From Chitinophagaceae bacterium (GTDB lineage: Bacteria > Bacteroidota > Bacteroidia > Chitinophagales > Chitinophagaceae), in assembly GCA_016715365.1 (NCBI GenBank), contig JADKAM010000001.1, forward strand, positions 1,364,001 to 1,428,000: DNA of 64,000 nt. Direction: 5' to 3'. Of this stretch, positions 28,309-37,835 are shown one piece after another. Every line of letters starts with the position of its first letter. Position 1 is the stretch's first letter. The notes below the pieces were generated by a model. That model saw nothing but the letters and a program-made list of their open reading frames with translations. It searched no databases and was not told the DNA's origin. Both the position numbers and the translations under genes were made by a program.

Positions 28309-29678
28309 TGACGGAAATTAAAGACATAAAACGGGTATATTTTTTGGGAATTGGTGGTATTGGAATGAGTGCATTGGCCAGGTATTTTAATACAAACGGA
28401 GTTGCAGTTAGCGGTTATGATAAAACAGAAACAGTTTTAACAAAGAAACTGGCAACAGAGGGAATAGCGATTCATTTTGAAGATAATATTGAGTTCATTG
28501 ACAAGGCGGCTGAATTGGTAATATATACACCGGCTATTCCAAAAGACCACAAAGAGTTGAATTATTTTTTAGAAAATAATTACAACCTGGTAAAGCGCAG
28601 CGAAGTGTTGGGTGCCATTACAAACAGTACCTATAATATATGTGTTGCAGGCACGCATGGTAAAACAACTACCAGCACCATGGTAGCACACATACTGCGG
28701 CACAGTGGTTATGGTTGTAATGCTTTCTTAGGTGGAATTGCAGTTAACTACAATTCCAACTTTTGGGCCAGTAAAAAAAATGTGAGTGTGGTGGAAGCCG
28801 ATGAGTACGACAGAAGTTTTTTGAAATTAAGTCCGGATGTGGCCATCATCAGCAGCATGGATCCTGATCACCTGGATATTTATGGCACTGCCGAAAATAT
28901 GGAACAGGCGTTCATCGATTTTTCTGCCAGGATAAAAGCAGGAGGTTTATTGCTGAGTAAATACGGACTGAAAAGAACCGATGATCTCAAAGCAACTGAG
29001 CACCTGACTTTTCATTTGCACAACGAAAATGCAAGTGTGTATGCTGCCAATATTAAAATGACCAGGGGCAGCTACCAGTTTGATGTGTTGATGCAGTATT
29101 GGGAATTAAAAGATGTGGTTTTGAATATGGGCGGATTGCACAATATTGAAAATATGATTGCAGCCATTTCGGTAGCGCATTACCTGGAAATTGAGAATGA
29201 TAAAATACGGGAAGCCGTTGCAGCATTTAAAGGAGTAAAAAGAAGGTTTGAATATATTATTAAGAATGATGAGCAGGTGATGGTGGATGATTATGCACAT
29301 CATCCGGAAGAGTTGAGGGCATTGTTATCGGGCGCAAAAGATCTGTTTCCGGAAGTGAAGTGTACTGTGATCTTTCAGCCGCACCTGTACAGCCGTACAA
29401 ATGATTTTGCTGATGGTTTTGCAGAAACACTTGACCTGGCGGATGAAGTGATTTTGTTACCCATTTACCCGGCAAGAGAATTACCGATGGAAGGAGTGAA
29501 CAGCGAAATGGTTTTAAATAAAATGAAAATCAATAACAAACAGGTATTGAGTAAAGAAGCAGTGCTGGAATGGGTAAGGGACAATAAAATTGAATTACTG
29601 ATCACAGCCGGAGCAGGCGATATTGATACACTGGTTGAACCAATAAAAAAGATATTGAATAATAAGTTTGGAAATTAA
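28308..29678 (+). CDS. murC: UDP-N-acetylmuramate--L-alanine ligase
   Basis: 456 residues. FLGIGGIGMSALA near 13-25, ATP loop GTHGKTTTST near 115, ADEYDRSFLKL and DDYAHHPEE. Adds the first alanine to UDP-MurNAc. No murB or ddl follows, in contrast to the E. coli order. Overlaps ftsQ by 11 bases. Confidence 0.96.
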   Translation: MTEIKDIKRVYFLGIGGIGMSALARYFNTNGVAVSGYDKTETVLTKKLATEGIAIHFEDNIEFIDKAAELVIYTPAIPKDHKELNYFLENNYNLVKRSEVLGAITNSTYNICVAGTHGKTTTSTMVAHILRHSGYGCNAFLGGIAVNYNSNFWASKKNVSVVEADEYDRSFLKLSPDVAIISSMDPDHLDIYGTAENMEQAFIDFSARIKAGGLLLSKYGLKRTDDLKATEHLTFHLHNENASVYAANIKMTRGSYQFDVLMQYWELKDVVLNMGGLHNIENMIAAISVAHYLEIENDKIREAVAAFKGVKRRFEYIIKNDEQVMVDDYAHHPEELRALLSGAKDLFPEVKCTVIFQPHLYSRTNDFADGFAETLDLADEVILLPIYPARELPMEGVNSEMVLNKMKINNKQVLSKEAVLEWVRDNKIELLITAGAGDIDTLVEPIKKILNNKFGN

Positions 29679-30843
29679 AAGACGATACAGTTTTAAAAAC
29701 ATCATGCTGGCAACTTTTTGGGTTGCACTGGGCGGAGCCACGGTTTTTTTACTGGTTGCTGCCATTAAAAGTAAACCGGCAAAGCATTGTAAGAACATTG
29801 AAATAAATATACATGGTGTAAGTAATAATTTTTTTGTTGATAAAAAAGATATTCTGAACACTATAACTGCTATTGAGAAAACAAACCCGGTTGGTAAAAC
29901 CATTGGTTCTTTCAACTTAAAAAAACTGGAGACAGCACTTGAAAAAAATGTATGGATAAAATCGGCTGAACTGTTCTTTGATAATAATGAAATACTGCAG
30001 GTTACTGTGCAGGAAAGAGAACCCATTGCACGGGTGTTTACATCAACAGGTACTACTTTTTATATTGACGATGAGTTGGCGATGTTACCGTTGAGTGAAA
30101 AATTTTCGGCCAGGTTACCGGTGTTCACCAATTTCCCGTCGGATAAAAGAATAATGGCCAAGGCCGACAGTATTTTACTGGGAGATATAAAAACAATCAG
30201 TCTTACGATACAAAAAGATTCATTCAGTATGGCCATGATAGACCAGATTGATATCACACCGCAGCGACTGTTTGAAATGATACCGAAGATCGGTAACCAG
30301 TTAATTGTTTTTGGCGATGCAACCGATGTGGATGCCAAATTGCAAAAGCTGAAACTTTTTTATAAAGAGGTAGTGGTTAAAGCAGGCTGGAATAAGTACA
30401 GTGTAATTAATGTGCAATATAAGAACCAGGTGGTGGCCAGAAGAAAAGGAGCAGAAGATGTTGCGGCCGATTCTTTAAGAACATTGCAGATCATGAAGTT
30501 TATTGCAGAGCGGGCGCAGCAACAGGCAGAGGATTCAGTGCAGCAGATCATTCAACCGGATAATATCCGTAATACTGCCGACAGTACCATGATACAGCAA
30601 TCTATTCAGCGTGAAGAGAATGAAGAATCGGGTGGCGTTGCTGAAACTGCAAACGCAGGTATGATGCCACCAGCTACAACACCTGCAACAAATAACACAA
30701 AACCGGCCCCTGCGAAGCCGGTAATAAAACCAATTACAAAACCAATTACAAAACCAATTGCAAAACCGGTACAAAAGCCAGCTGTTGTAAAGAAACCGCC
30801 AACAAAACCTAAAGCTGTAATGCAAAACAAAAATGACTATTAA
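29668..30843 (+). CDS. ftsQ: FtsQ/DivIB-like division protein with KP-rich tail
   Basis: 391 residues from a TTG inside the end of murC. One helix near 12-36, then a POTRA-like and FtsQ-type region (VQEREPIARVFTSTGTTFYI, then RLPVFTNFP). The last 130 residues are a Gln/Thr-rich linker and a Lys-Pro repeat tail (IKPITKPITKPIAKPV). The tail is low complexity and may reach through or bind the cell wall. Identification rests on topology and place between murC and ftsA. Confidence 0.85.
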   Translation: MEIKRRYSFKNIMLATFWVALGGATVFLLVAAIKSKPAKHCKNIEINIHGVSNNFFVDKKDILNTITAIEKTNPVGKTIGSFNLKKLETALEKNVWIKSAELFFDNNEILQVTVQEREPIARVFTSTGTTFYIDDELAMLPLSEKFSARLPVFTNFPSDKRIMAKADSILLGDIKTISLTIQKDSFSMAMIDQIDITPQRLFEMIPKIGNQLIVFGDATDVDAKLQKLKLFYKEVVVKAGWNKYSVINVQYKNQVVARRKGAEDVAADSLRTLQIMKFIAERAQQQAEDSVQQIIQPDNIRNTADSTMIQQSIQREENEESGGVAETANAGMMPPATTPATNNTKPAPAKPVIKPITKPITKPIAKPVQKPAVVKKPPTKPKAVMQNKNDY

Positions 30844-30889
30844 AAACACTCAATAATAAACAACAAACACAAACACAAAACAAACAAAT

Positions 30890-32263
30890 ATGAATCAGGA
30901 ACAACCCATCATCGTAGGTCTGGATATTGGCACCACAAAAATTGCTGCCATAGCCGGACGTAAAAATGAGTACGGCAAGCTGGAAATACTAGGCTTTGGC
31001 CGTGCTAACAGTAATGGTGTACAACACGGGATGGTGTTGAACATCGATCAAACCATAAAAGCCATTGAAATGGCTTTAAAAAACTGCTACGATTCCAACC
31101 CTAACCTGGAGATCGGGGAAGTGTATGTTGGCATTGCCGGTCACCATATAAAAAGTTTACAAACCCGGGGCGATATTGTTCGCCAGAGTATAGAAGAAGA
31201 GATCAGGCAGGAAGAGATTGACAGGCTGGTTGCAGATCAGTACCGTACTTATATTCCGGCAGGTGACCAGATCATTGATGTGATACCGCAGGAATTTACG
31301 GTAGATAATTTTCAGAATATTCCAAACCCCATTGGTTACAGCGGTGTAAAAGTGGGCGCTAATTTCCACATCATCACCGGTGATAAAAATGCCATCCGCA
31401 ATATTAACCGCAGTGTTGATAAAGCAGGGTTGATAACAAAAGACCTGGTGTTGCAACCACTGGCATCAGCTGCTGCTGTTATGTGCGACCAGGACCTGGA
31501 AGCAGGTGTTGCTATTGTAGATATTGGTGGTGGTACAACTGACCTGGCTGTTTTTTATGAAGGTATTTTAAAACATACGGCAGTCATTCCTTTTGGTGGC
31601 GAGAATATCACCAACGATATTAAAAACGGTTTGGGTGTATTAAAAACACAGGCCGAACAAATGAAAATTCAGTTTGGCAGTGCATTGAGCGATGAGGCAA
31701 AAGCCAATGCATTTATAACCATACCGGGTTTACGTGGTATGGCACCAAAAGAAATTTCGGTTAAAAATCTTGCCAGCATCATCCAGGCACGCATGAGTGA
31801 GATCATGGATTTTGTAACCTACCATTTAAAGCAGGTTGGTTTGGATACAAGGTTATTGAATGGCGGTGTGATACTGACTGGTGGTGGATCTCAGCTAAAA
31901 CATTTAATTCAGTTAACAGAATATGTTACGGGGTTGAATGCGAGAATTGGTTACCCGAATGAACATTTAGCCGGCGGCCATATTGAAGAACTGGCCAAAC
32001 CTATGTACAGCACCTGTATTGGTTTGATATTGAAAGGTTACAATGATTATGAAAATAAGAACAAACAATTTGAAGAGCAGTTTAAGAGAGTTGAAATACC
32101 TGGTTCTCTGCAGCAACAACCGGTTGATGAAACTTTGGATGTGGTTGATGAAACAAACGGCCCTGTAAAAGTGAAGCAGCGCAAATCGTTGAAGAATTTT
32201 ATGGATGGATTTAAGAATGGTTTGATCGATCTGTTTAAGGAAGAGGAAGATGCCAAACTTTAA
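30890..32263 (+). CDS. ftsA: cell division protein FtsA
   Basis: 457 residues of the actin fold: VGLDIGTTKIAAIAG near 9-23, the 1C domain, VAIVDIGGGTTDLAVF, GGVILTGGGSQLKHL. A C-terminal basic amphipathic helix (KNFMDGFKNGLIDLFKEEE) is the membrane anchor. It tethers FtsZ to the membrane. Leader is AT-rich without a Shine-Dalgarno site. Confidence 0.96.
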   Translation: MNQEQPIIVGLDIGTTKIAAIAGRKNEYGKLEILGFGRANSNGVQHGMVLNIDQTIKAIEMALKNCYDSNPNLEIGEVYVGIAGHHIKSLQTRGDIVRQSIEEEIRQEEIDRLVADQYRTYIPAGDQIIDVIPQEFTVDNFQNIPNPIGYSGVKVGANFHIITGDKNAIRNINRSVDKAGLITKDLVLQPLASAAAVMCDQDLEAGVAIVDIGGGTTDLAVFYEGILKHTAVIPFGGENITNDIKNGLGVLKTQAEQMKIQFGSALSDEAKANAFITIPGLRGMAPKEISVKNLASIIQARMSEIMDFVTYHLKQVGLDTRLLNGGVILTGGGSQLKHLIQLTEYVTGLNARIGYPNEHLAGGHIEELAKPMYSTCIGLILKGYNDYENKNKQFEEQFKRVEIPGSLQQQPVDETLDVVDETNGPVKVKQRKSLKNFMDGFKNGLIDLFKEEEDAKL

Positions 32264-32344
32264 AACCCCCACCGCCCCCTGAATTGGGAACTATGGAGGA
32301 GATATGAGCGAAGATTTGCAAAACATAAGTAAAGCTGAATAAAG

Positions 32345-32410
32345 AGATACAAGTATAAGAGTGCGACGCAACGATGATGACCAGAGCAAAAATGCACGTA
32401 ACAAAAAAGA
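32345..32410 (+). repeat. second copy of the TGCGACGCAACGATGATG repeat
   Basis: Core at 32362-32379, with similarity extending to AGTATAAGAG before it and GCAAAAATGCACGTAAC after it, matching the element at 25831-25890. Lies in the 223-base ftsA-ftsZ gap. Confidence 0.75.
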
Positions 32411-32486
32411 AATAAAAGTTTTAGATACTAACCCATTAATTAATGAACGCAGCGTTGTAAAATGCCGGCGTTACTAAAAAAAAACT

Positions 32487-34388
32487 ATGATACATTTTGA
32501 TTTGCCTAAAGATCAATCCTCCATCATCAAGGTAATTGGTGTAGGTGGTGGCGGAAGCAATGCGGTAAACCACATGTTTTCGCAAAATATCGAAGGTGTG
32601 AATTTTATCATCTGCAATACAGATGCACAGGCCATTGCACAAAGCAAAGTGCCTAATAAAATTCAGCTGGGGCCCCATTTAACACAGGGCCTTGGTGCCG
32701 GTGCCAATCCTGCCATTGGCCGCCAGGCTACAGAAGAAAGCCTGGAAGAAATAAAACGTATACTGGAAGTGAATACCAAAATGGCATTCATTACTGCCGG
32801 AATGGGCGGTGGTACCGGAACCGGTGGCGCTCCTATTCTTGCAAAAATCTGTAAAGACCTGGGTATACTTACCGTAGGTATTGTAACTACGCCATTTGCA
32901 TACGAGGGCAAGAAAAGAATTGCACAGGCAGAAGAAGGGGTGATGCTGTTGAAAAACCATGTTGACACTTTACTGGTGATCAGCAATGATAAACTGCGCC
33001 ACCAGTTTGGTAATTTAAAAATGAAAGAAGCATTTGCAAAAGCAGATAATGTGCTGGCAACTGCTGCAAAATGTATCACGGATGTAATTAACAGCACCGG
33101 CCAGATCAACGTGGATTTTGCGGATGTATGTACTGTAATGACAAACGGTGGTGTTGCTATTTTAGGAAGTGCTGCAGAAGAAGGTGAGAACAGGGCACAG
33201 ATGGCAATTGAGAATGCCATCAATTCGCCGCTGCTGAATGATAATGATATACGTGGGGCAAAATGGATACTGATCAACATCAATTCGTCTGAAGGCGAAC
33301 ATGAGTTTACCATGGATGAAGTGGAAATTATTCAGAATTATTTATTAAGCCAGGCCGGTGATGGCACGGATGTGATCTTAGGTTTGGGTTATGACAATAG
33401 CCTGGGCGGAAAGATCGGCATCACTTTAATTGCAACCGGTTTCGATCATAAAGATCCTTTTGAGAAAAAGACCGAAACAAAAGCCGAACAAAAGGATGAA
33501 AAAATTATGATGACACTGGAGATGCCTGTAAAGGAAGCAGCTCCTGTTGCCAAACAAATGCAACAACCCGTTTTTCAATTTGATGACAGTTCGACTTCGC
33601 TCACTGCTGAGGAAGCAGCTATTGCAGAAATTACCGAGCCAATGGCAATGCAGGTGGTTGAAGATGAATTTATGCCAACTTTGAAAGAGGCATCAGAAGA
33701 AATTCCTGTAGTGGAATTACTTAGTAAAACTACTGGGGATAAGTTGGATGAAGCTCCTGTGTTTTTTGAAATATCTTCGGCTTCAGATCAAATTCCAATC
33801 ATTGAATTTGATATCCCACAAAGTCCCCCACCCGTTGATAAACCAGCAAAAGTTCAAAAAGAAATTACCGTAATTAATAAAGATGCTAGCACCCCTCCTT
33901 CGTCTGGAGGGTATTTGGCTAAACCTGCACAGATTTATGTGGAGGAGCAGCCTAAACCAGAATCCAATTCGATTGATGAGCTACTGCCTGTGCAAGGAAA
34001 TCAACAGGAAGACGAACCTGTTATTGAAATGCAGCTGGTAGTTAAATCCCATCAAGCGGCGGAGGAAGAGCAACATGTACAAAAAACTCAGCCCATCATG
34101 ATTTCCGATGTTGAGGAACCTGCCATGCAGGACGAAGCAGAGGAACTTAGGCGCAGGGCTATGGATCGGATTGCAAAACTGCGTAACCTGTCGTTCAACA
34201 TTAACGCAGCCGACCCTAACAATGAGTTTGAAACGGTGCCTGCTTACCTTCGCCGCAATATGGAATTACACAATTCCATAGCCGATGTTGAAAGTTTTTA
34301 CAGCAACTACACTGTAAAAACTGATGACAACAACCAGGCAGAAATAAGTACACTTAACAGTTTCCTGGAAGGTAAAAAACCTGATTAA
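32487..34388 (+). CDS. ftsZ: cell division GTPase FtsZ with long C-terminal extension
   Basis: 633 residues, against about 380-400 in E. coli. The tubulin-like domain spans about 1-325: IGVGGGGSNAVNHM, GTP loop GMGGGTGTGGAP near 107, T7 loop NVDFADVCTVM. Residues 326-580 are an acidic, Pro/Gln-rich linker. The conserved FtsA-binding peptide VPAYLRRN lies at 584-591 and is followed by 42 more residues, so it is not terminal as in most FtsZs. Last gene of the cluster, followed by two terminators. Confidence 0.96.
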   Translation: MIHFDLPKDQSSIIKVIGVGGGGSNAVNHMFSQNIEGVNFIICNTDAQAIAQSKVPNKIQLGPHLTQGLGAGANPAIGRQATEESLEEIKRILEVNTKMAFITAGMGGGTGTGGAPILAKICKDLGILTVGIVTTPFAYEGKKRIAQAEEGVMLLKNHVDTLLVISNDKLRHQFGNLKMKEAFAKADNVLATAAKCITDVINSTGQINVDFADVCTVMTNGGVAILGSAAEEGENRAQMAIENAINSPLLNDNDIRGAKWILININSSEGEHEFTMDEVEIIQNYLLSQAGDGTDVILGLGYDNSLGGKIGITLIATGFDHKDPFEKKTETKAEQKDEKIMMTLEMPVKEAAPVAKQMQQPVFQFDDSSTSLTAEEAAIAEITEPMAMQVVEDEFMPTLKEASEEIPVVELLSKTTGDKLDEAPVFFEISSASDQIPIIEFDIPQSPPPVDKPAKVQKEITVINKDASTPPSSGGYLAKPAQIYVEEQPKPESNSIDELLPVQGNQQEDEPVIEMQLVVKSHQAAEEEQHVQKTQPIMISDVEEPAMQDEAEELRRRAMDRIAKLRNLSFNINAADPNNEFETVPAYLRRNMELHNSIADVESFYSNYTVKTDDNNQAEISTLNSFLEGKKPD

Positions 34389-34395
34389 AATAATT

Positions 34396-34428
34396 AAGCC
34401 AATGCTGCTATTGCAGCATTGGCTTTTA
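34396..34428 (+). terminator. first terminator after ftsZ
   Basis: 13-bp stem AAGCCAATGCTGC with its complement, 4-base loop, then TTTT. Confidence 0.88.
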
Positions 34429-34464
34429 AGTTTGTTTGTGTTTGGTATTTTTTGAGTAATAATG

Positions 34465-34492
34465 ACCCCGCTTTTATTGGCGGGGTTTGTTT
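34465..34492 (+). terminator. second terminator after ftsZ
   Basis: ACCCCGC pairs with GCGGGGT around an 8-base loop, followed by TTTGTTTTGTTTT. Confidence 0.8.
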
Positions 34493-34787
34493 TGTTTTGA
34501 TAATAACTGAGTATACTCCTTGTAAAATTTGTTTACTTTAAGCAATTAAACAGGAAGCTGCAGGCCGTTCAGGTAAAAAAAGACACTGTTTCTTTCAAAC
34601 GGTAAAATGTATTTGTTTGATTTAAAAGGTCAGTAATCATTTTTATTCATTTCATCCTCACTGAAAACAATTATTTCATTTCTCATTCCGGATGAAATTT
34701 CCAAATGCCTTATTAAGTTAATAACAGTATGATGAAGTTTACTTACATGACTATTGAAAGCTGGATATTAAAAATCAAAAAGTTCAC
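34493..34787. other. non-coding gap, no feature recognised
   Basis: AT-rich sequence between the ftsZ terminators and the zinc-ribbon gene. I see no open frame with a domain, no repeat and no clear promoter. Confidence 0.5.
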
Positions 34788-35060
34788 CTAAAAAACCTCC
34801 TTTTCTTTTATTATGTTCGATTGATTGTTAAAGCCGCGGTTTTTATTAAAGAAGCCTCCATCATTATCGTCATCATCATGTCGATTTCTATCTAATTGTT
34901 GTTTTAACTGTTGATTAGAATCTGTTGCAGTAGATTTCTCAATAATTTTATCAAGTTCTCCTTTGTCTAACCAAACACCGCGGCATTTGGGGCAATAATC
35001 AATTTCTACGCCTTGTCTTTCTGTCATAACCAGTATTTCTTCGCAATTTGGACATTTCAT
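34788..35060 (-). CDS. TFIIB-type zinc-ribbon protein
   Basis: 90 residues. CPNC at 3-6 and CPKCRGVWLDKGELDKI near 23-39 form the four-Cys zinc ribbon of the zf-TFIIB family; the rest is a Gln/Asp/Asn-rich disordered tail. Family function unknown. It is the last gene of the minus-strand run that starts with the ABC exporter, 28 bases after the TolC gene. Confidence 0.85.
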   Translation of the reverse strand: MKCPNCEEILVMTERQGVEIDYCPKCRGVWLDKGELDKIIEKSTATDSNQQLKQQLDRNRHDDDDNDGGFFNKNRGFNNQSNIIKEKEVF

Positions 35061-35088
35061 GTTGTTTATGATTAGAAGTGAATAATTA

Positions 35089-36501
35089 TTATTGTATCAT
35101 CAAACCTGCGGCCCATTGCAGTGTATTTCCCGTTTTATAATATTTCGCTTTCAGTTCCTGTAATTTTTGAAGGGCTTCCAATGTTTTATTTTCACGGGCG
35201 TTTATCAGAAATAAAGAACTTTCACCTGCCTGAAACCGGATTTCTTCGCCACGTTGTAATGCCTGGTAGTTAATCAATGCTTTTTCCTGTAATGCCACCT
35301 GGCTTTTCAGCGTAAGCAATTCATTGAAATAACTTTTCACTTTGTTTTCTACCTGTAATTGTTTCTGCCTTTGCTGTAATTGTGTTTCAGTAATTTTCAG
35401 TTTTGCTTTCCGGTATTCACCTCTTCCCTGCGATAAGCGAAGTGGAATTCCAACAGATACTCCATACTGATAATTGTTTTCAAATAAAGGGTTGATAAAA
35501 GTTTTTCGCATATCATAACCCTTTCCCAACTGGTTGTATCTAAAGTTTACTGTGGGAAGTAAGTCCTGAAACTTTAGTTTTTTATCTACATTCAGCACAT
35601 CAATTTTATAATTATAGATAACCAGTTCGGGATGATTTTTTATTGCTGATTCAAGTAAGTTATTTAAATCAGGTAATTGTTCAGTTGCTATATTGCTTAA
35701 TTGCAGATCATCTCCGGGAACTATATCTATACTCATGTTAAAAGGGGTTGCATTGGCTAACCATAAAAAAACCGAAAGTTCAAGACCTGTGTTTTGAAAA
35801 TCGAGCCAGGCCTGATTTTTCATTAATTCAATATTTTGCAATTGTGTTAAGGCTTCTATGGTATCAATAGCCGGCCTGTCACCAAGGCGAAAAGCTGTTT
35901 TTATCAACTCAACTCTTTTTTCATTTACAGTTAATGCTTCGGTGAGGATTTTATATACCTGGTATTGCTTTACCCAGTTCCAGTAACCGGCCATAGCATC
36001 CAGCATCAGGTTATTCAGCATATTTCGTTTTTCAATGGCAGAAGCATCGCGAAATATTTTTGCAGTTTGTAAAGCAGCTCTTCTTTTATCCATCAACAAA
36101 TTCTTTGCAAGCGGCACACTTACACCCAAGTAGCTGGTTTGTCCTTTTGTTTCTACCGGATCGGTACGGTTACCTGATAAATATTCCAGGCCTGCCGAAA
36201 CCTCAATTCCAAACCAGGTTGGTATTGAAAGTTCGGGCCGGTTGTAATAATAGTAATCAATACCATCAAATGTTTTTTGAGCCATTTCATTTTTAAGTAC
36301 CGGATCAAACGCAGCTTTTGAAATGGTAACATCGGCCTTTGCTTTTTCCACAAATATATCTGCCTGCTTTGCCACCGGATGAAACTTTTTTACAATTTCC
36401 ATCACCTGGGTTGCTGATAATGTTTTTAAACTATCCTGTGCGTTTAAAGAACTACCGGATAGAAATAGAGCTGCCGGAAAAATATACTTTACAAAATTCA
36501 T
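35089..36501 (-). CDS. TolC family outer membrane channel
   Basis: 470 residues. Signal peptide (ends SLNAQ), then long alpha-helical hairpins with TolC-type repeats (KQADIFVEKAKADVTISKAA in the first half, KLKITETQLQQRQKQL in the second). It would form the outer membrane tunnel for the HlyD and ABC proteins, whose genes precede it; its start overlaps the HlyD stop by 4 bases. Confidence 0.9.
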   Translation of the reverse strand: MNFVKYIFPAALFLSGSSLNAQDSLKTLSATQVMEIVKKFHPVAKQADIFVEKAKADVTISKAAFDPVLKNEMAQKTFDGIDYYYYNRPELSIPTWFGIEVSAGLEYLSGNRTDPVETKGQTSYLGVSVPLAKNLLMDKRRAALQTAKIFRDASAIEKRNMLNNLMLDAMAGYWNWVKQYQVYKILTEALTVNEKRVELIKTAFRLGDRPAIDTIEALTQLQNIELMKNQAWLDFQNTGLELSVFLWLANATPFNMSIDIVPGDDLQLSNIATEQLPDLNNLLESAIKNHPELVIYNYKIDVLNVDKKLKFQDLLPTVNFRYNQLGKGYDMRKTFINPLFENNYQYGVSVGIPLRLSQGRGEYRKAKLKITETQLQQRQKQLQVENKVKSYFNELLTLKSQVALQEKALINYQALQRGEEIRFQAGESSLFLINARENKTLEALQKLQELKAKYYKTGNTLQWAAGLMIQ

Positions 36502-37811
36502 TTTTTATCTTTTCTTTTATCGGCTTCGTTTTTATAAAAGTCTGGCGGAAAGCCGTTGATATTTCTCCACAACTCATACCAAACCTGCACATCTTTTAGT
36601 AAAGTAATGCCCTGGGCACCGGCACCAATTTTTAATTCTTTTGGCCAGGGTTTATCATTAACATCTTCTTTAACCAGTACCCTGAATTTTCCATTCTCAC
36701 TCACATTACTTTCTACTGCTACTATGGTGCCGCCAAAAGTACCCGATGAGGCTTTGGGCCAACCGCTGAAAACAATGGCAGGAAAACCATCAAAAAGAAA
36801 ACGAACTTTTTGGCCAGGGGCAATTAAGGGCAGGTCGAGTGGTTGTACATACATTTCAACAGCATACTGAATTTTATCCGGAACAATTTCTGCGATCATA
36901 TCGCCATCTTTTACAAATTCTCCAATGCCCGCTTTTTGTGCTTTAATAATTTGTCCGCTTTGAGATGCCAATATGAAATACATTCCATTTCGGATATTGT
37001 AACTGGCATATTGATTTTCCAGTTTCGCAACATCTGCCTGGCCACTTGCTATTTGTGTTAATGATTGAAATTGATCTCCCTGTGCTTTGGCTACTTTCTC
37101 CATATTCTCCTGTTTTAATGCGCTCATTTCAATTTTAGTAATGGTTAAATCCTGTTTACTGTTCGCCAGTTTGTTTTCGGCAGTAATTTTTTTTGCCAAT
37201 GCATTTTGAAACTGCTGGTTGCGGGTTTCCAGTTGTGTTAATGAAACAAGGCCGCTGTCATACATGGCTTTTTGGCGGCTGTATTGTTTGTTTCCGATGA
37301 TGTAATCATTATTCGCAGCAATCATTTCTGCACTGTCAGACTGTACTTTAAGTTGTAATTGGTTTAGTTTGTTTAGTAACTGGTTTAATTTTAACTGAAG
37401 ACCCGAATTGATTGCGCCTATCTGCTGATCAGCTACACCTACTTTACTTTTATAGTACTCAACTGATTGTTGTTTACCGGCAAGTTGTTGCTGCGTACGT
37501 TGCAATAAGTTTGGGTCAAGATAATCTGCCTTTACTTCTGTAAGTTGAACCAACGTGTCACCCGCTTTTACATAGTCGCCTTCTTTAATATGCCATTTCA
37601 TAATCCTTCCACCTATAATGGTATTTACCTGTTGTGGCCGCTGGTCCTGGTACAAAGTTGTTACAGTACCTTTTGAACGTATGTTTTGTGTCCAGGGTAA
37701 AAACAAAAAGATGAGAAAAACGCCTGCACAAACAAAAAACCAAAGTTTTACCCGGCTGTTTTTATTGTGCATATATATATGACTGTATGATTTTAATTTA
37801 TCGGAATTCAT
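36498..37811 (-). CDS. HlyD family membrane fusion protein
   Basis: 437 residues. One N-terminal helix (about 22-40, VKLWFFVCAGVFLIFLFLPW), biotinyl-lipoyl-like halves (GGRIMKWHIKEGDYVKAGD near 69 and SGQIIKAQKAGIGEFVKDGD) and a long coiled coil between. It bridges the inner membrane ABC transporter and the TolC channel of a type I-like exporter. Confidence 0.92.
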   Translation of the reverse strand: MNSDKLKSYSHIYMHNKNSRVKLWFFVCAGVFLIFLFLPWTQNIRSKGTVTTLYQDQRPQQVNTIIGGRIMKWHIKEGDYVKAGDTLVQLTEVKADYLDPNLLQRTQQQLAGKQQSVEYYKSKVGVADQQIGAINSGLQLKLNQLLNKLNQLQLKVQSDSAEMIAANNDYIIGNKQYSRQKAMYDSGLVSLTQLETRNQQFQNALAKKITAENKLANSKQDLTITKIEMSALKQENMEKVAKAQGDQFQSLTQIASGQADVAKLENQYASYNIRNGMYFILASQSGQIIKAQKAGIGEFVKDGDMIAEIVPDKIQYAVEMYVQPLDLPLIAPGQKVRFLFDGFPAIVFSGWPKASSGTFGGTIVAVESNVSENGKFRVLVKEDVNDKPWPKELKIGAGAQGITLLKDVQVWYELWRNINGFPPDFYKNEADKRKDKK

Positions 37812-37835
37812 GATTGTGTTTTTAAAGAACCATTA

